Positions 62,213-64,000 of a stretch of DNA of 64,000 bases are shown piece after piece. This DNA is from Corynebacterium breve. Lineage in GTDB: Bacteria > Actinomycetota > Actinomycetes > Mycobacteriales > Mycobacteriaceae. A model generated the notes under the pieces. That model saw only the letters and a program-made list of their open reading frames with translations. It made no database searches and had not been told where the DNA came from. Numbering within the stretch: the first letter of the stretch is position 1; each line of letters begins with the position of its first letter. Made by a program: the position numbers and the translations under genes. The stretch lies in contig NZ_CP126969.1 of NCBI RefSeq assembly GCF_030252165.1, forward strand, positions 1,798,001 through 1,862,000, in the 5' to 3' direction.

Positions 62213-63076
62213 TTACAGCGCGGGTGCGGGTGCGTCTGGTGCGGGTGCTTCCTGCATCCAATCGGCCTCGCGCGCTACGACGTCGCCAAGCACTTCCCCT
62301 GGTTCGAGGATGAACTCCTTCGCGCCATACCTGTCACCAACGGAAACGATCGTGTGCGGGATTTCGGGGTTGTTTGGGGCGGTGAAGTCCTTGATCTGCT
62401 CGGCAACTTGCGGGATGAATACGCCGTCTTGCTGTACTCGGTGAGCCACGTTGATTCGACCGTAGTTGTACACCACGTTGCTGCCGTTGAAGGACTTCAC
62501 TTGCTCCCATACCGCGAAGTAATCGTCGGCAAGCCCTTCATTGCCGCAGGCCTTTTCAAAATTCACGCTCGGGCCGTCAAGGTTCGAAAGGTTAATCGAG
62601 TTAAAGCAGAACTCTTGAGTGAGTTTTTCCACCAAGTCGAACAGTTCTTCAGCATCCTTATTCGCCCTGACACCGAATGATCCATTCAGCGTAACTCGGC
62701 TGTAGTCACCGACGAAGGTGTTTTTGTGCACGGTGAAGGAGGTGTCGGTGATGAGTTCACTGTCCAACAGCTCCTCTACCGCTGGATCAACGGGAGCATC
62801 CGACCAAAAGTGCTCAGCCTCGGTGCCTCCCTCTTCAATTTTCGGTTCCTCGGGAAGTCCTGCATGTGGGTCTTCGGAACCTGCTGTCTCCTCGGGAGCC
62901 GCGACCAATTGATCGTCGCCAGTTGCAGAGACTGCACCCTGTTGCGCAACCGGGGTTTCAGCCTTAGTGAAAAAGACCATCGCAGCAATCAACGCAAGCA
63001 CCGCGAGGATGGCGATGAAGGGTACAAGGACGGGAATTGATCCTTGACGGTGTCGTTTTTCAGAGGTGTGAGCCAC
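62213..63076 (-). CDS. membrane-anchored extracytoplasmic protein, unknown
   Basis: A 287-residue protein starting with GTG at 63076, preceded by AAAAGGAG. A basic N-terminus (HTSEKRHRQGS) is followed by one helix at about residues 15-36 (VLVPFIAILAVLALIAAMVFF), an acidic linker (EETAGSEDPHAGLPEEPKIEEGG) and an outside domain with two Cys (FCFNSINLS, EKACGNEG). C-terminus is Pro/Ala-rich. No family recognised. Its stop abuts that of dinG. Confidence 0.75.
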   Translation of the reverse strand: MAHTSEKRHRQGSIPVLVPFIAILAVLALIAAMVFFTKAETPVAQQGAVSATGDDQLVAAPEETAGSEDPHAGLPEEPKIEEGGTEAEHFWSDAPVDPAVEELLDSELITDTSFTVHKNTFVGDYSRVTLNGSFGVRANKDAEELFDLVEKLTQEFCFNSINLSNLDGPSVNFEKACGNEGLADDYFAVWEQVKSFNGSNVVYNYGRINVAHRVQQDGVFIPQVAEQIKDFTAPNNPEIPHTIVSVGDRYGAKEFILEPGEVLGDVVAREADWMQEAPAPDAPAPAL

Positions 63077-63191
63077 GGCGGTTCTCCTTTTCAATCCTGC
63101 AACCGGAAACACCAAGTGGTTTCCTGATTATGCAGTCAACAATAAACGGTGCGAGTGTTTTCGTCAGCGCTCTGGAAATGCGCTCTGCCGG

Positions 63192-63938
63192 TTAAATGCT
63201 CGCAGCCGGTGGAAAAGTTGCAGTTGTGATCGAATTCGGTGCGATCTCTGTGAATCCGGCGTCCCGTACCACTACTGATTGGGGGTGGTTGACCGCGTCG
63301 TCGAAAAGCTCTGGCGCGGCTTCAACAACGTTAAGGGGAAAGCCTTGTTCCGCCCATGGGACGATGATCGTGGCTGGCATCCGAGCGGCGTAGAGCATGC
63401 TGGCATGCCCCACCTGAGCAGCAGCTTTTCCTACGGTCATCGACAAAGCCCGGTTGACTGCGATGGTCGGCCAGGTTGGATTGATGTCGCTGTCCTCGTG
63501 AAGAGGCAGGTCTGTGCCTTGGATTTGCAGCTTGCGCACCTCGGTGGGAACCTCGCTAACTGCGGACGGGAGAAACGCACGAGCCTCTGCACTGCCCCAC
63601 TGCGCTGTGATTCCTGGAGTCGATTGCACTGCACGCCAGGCCAGGTTGCGACCGCGGCGCGCGATCTTGCGGATTAAGTGGCCGTACCACTGCTCAAGGC
63701 GCGCGTGCCACTGCGAATCAGTCACCGCCTCGGGAGCTAAGCACACCGCAACCACAGACTGCGCCGCGGCAACAAGGAGGTCGTTTCGCCGGGGCGGATC
63801 AGTCTTTGGGATGTGCAATGCGATTTGCATCGCCTGCACGGTTGCCGGGTCAGAGGGATCTTCGGTTCGCTCACCTCGGTCCACTGCCACACTGCTGGCA
63901 AGAAATGCGTGCGCTTGGGCGATGTGCTCAGTGGACAT
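63192..63938 (-). CDS. PTH2-like peptidyl-tRNA hydrolase domain protein
   Basis: A 248-residue protein. The C-terminal half carries the type 2 peptidyl-tRNA hydrolase signature: NRALSMTVGKAAAQVGHASMLYAARM near residues 163-188, then VVRDAGFTEIAPNSITTATF at the end (PTH2 pattern D-A-G-x-T-x-I-x-P). The first 130 residues are an actinobacterial extension of unknown role. It overlaps the upstream gene by one base (TAATG). Activity is inferred from the domain. Confidence 0.75.
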   Translation of the reverse strand: MSTEHIAQAHAFLASSVAVDRGERTEDPSDPATVQAMQIALHIPKTDPPRRNDLLVAAAQSVVAVCLAPEAVTDSQWHARLEQWYGHLIRKIARRGRNLAWRAVQSTPGITAQWGSAEARAFLPSAVSEVPTEVRKLQIQGTDLPLHEDSDINPTWPTIAVNRALSMTVGKAAAQVGHASMLYAARMPATIIVPWAEQGFPLNVVEAAPELFDDAVNHPQSVVVRDAGFTEIAPNSITTATFPPAASI

Positions 63939-64000
63939 TAGTTGTGCAGCGCGACCCGGTGGTATGTGCCGTCTTCCAGGTCAGAGAAGTCGATCTCGCT
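63938..64000 (-). CDS. C-terminal end of an unidentified gene (cut by window edge)
   Basis: The last 20 codons before TAA at 63940-63938 read SEIDFSDLEDGTYHRVALHN. The rest lies past the window. The stop overlaps the start of the PTH2 gene by one base, so the two are an operon. Too short to identify. Confidence 0.6.
   Translation of the reverse strand, partial: SEIDFSDLEDGTYHRVALHN

Overview
The window looks like a stretch of chromosome from a Corynebacterium. It carries a single-chain type I fatty acid synthase of about 2,930 residues followed directly by acpS, with a TetR gene next to bcp that matches fasR by position. It also has the actinobacterial string murI - MBL phosphodiesterase-like - rph - rdgB - DUF3817, the string clpS - DUF2017 - P1 peptidase - rhomboid, and several leaderless or GTG/TTG starts. 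Decayed pieces of a corynebacterial plasmid replicase support the same host group. A class III ribonucleotide reductase (nrdDG) indicates the ability to grow without oxygen.

Layout. 1-6.8 kb: chromate transporter, thioesterase, EttA, an SSB paralogue and a CopD-CtaG membrane fusion. 6.9-11.1 kb: tRNA-Arg, a long hairpin, two coupled small membrane proteins, an MFS pump, and a four-gene operon of three related 4-TM proteins plus a winged-helix regulator, under a 49-nt double palindrome. 11.1-20.1 kb: SDR, nrdG-nrdD with a hairpin that covers the nrdD ribosome binding site, orn, tRNA-His, BCCT transporter, LLM oxidoreductase, L,D-transpeptidase, tRNA-Lys. 20.1-29.4 kb: a hexuronate/gluconate island with a LacI regulator, gntP, uxaC (broken by a one-base frameshift), uxuB, a GPH symporter fused to a cytidylate-kinase-like domain, and gntK behind a leader peptide and a large hairpin. 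29.4-33 kb: pncA, a copper-type DUF305 lipoprotein, DUF3618, bcp-fasR, and a second copy of the regulator + 4-TM membrane protein module. 33-42.3 kb: acpS and fas. 42.3-43.2 kb: a permuted plasmid-rep remnant, a 20-bp hairpin, a terminator and tRNA-Leu. 43.3-52.6 kb: the murI and clpS neighbourhoods, a MarR regulator, a CAP-domain protein and pncB. 52.6-64 kb: an acidic protein with an ECF sigma factor, an Hsp70-like membrane protein with two IniA/IniC-like dynamin GTPases, a divergent acidic protein built of about twenty 13-residue DxDGDG repeats, dinG, an unknown anchored protein and a PTH2 protein.

How the genes work together. The 21-29 kb island would import glucuronate or gluconate and turn it into 6-phosphogluconate (uxaC, uxuB, gntK), although the uxaC lesion may block the first step. 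FasR, fas and acpS form the fatty acid synthesis block. pncA and pncB are both NAD salvage genes. The two regulator/4-TM modules share architecture and operator words and are a strong candidate for an undescribed family of autoregulated membrane systems. The IniA/IniC/Hsp70 operon with its divergent solenoid protein is the other candidate. Calls rest on reading motifs and context. No database search was run.
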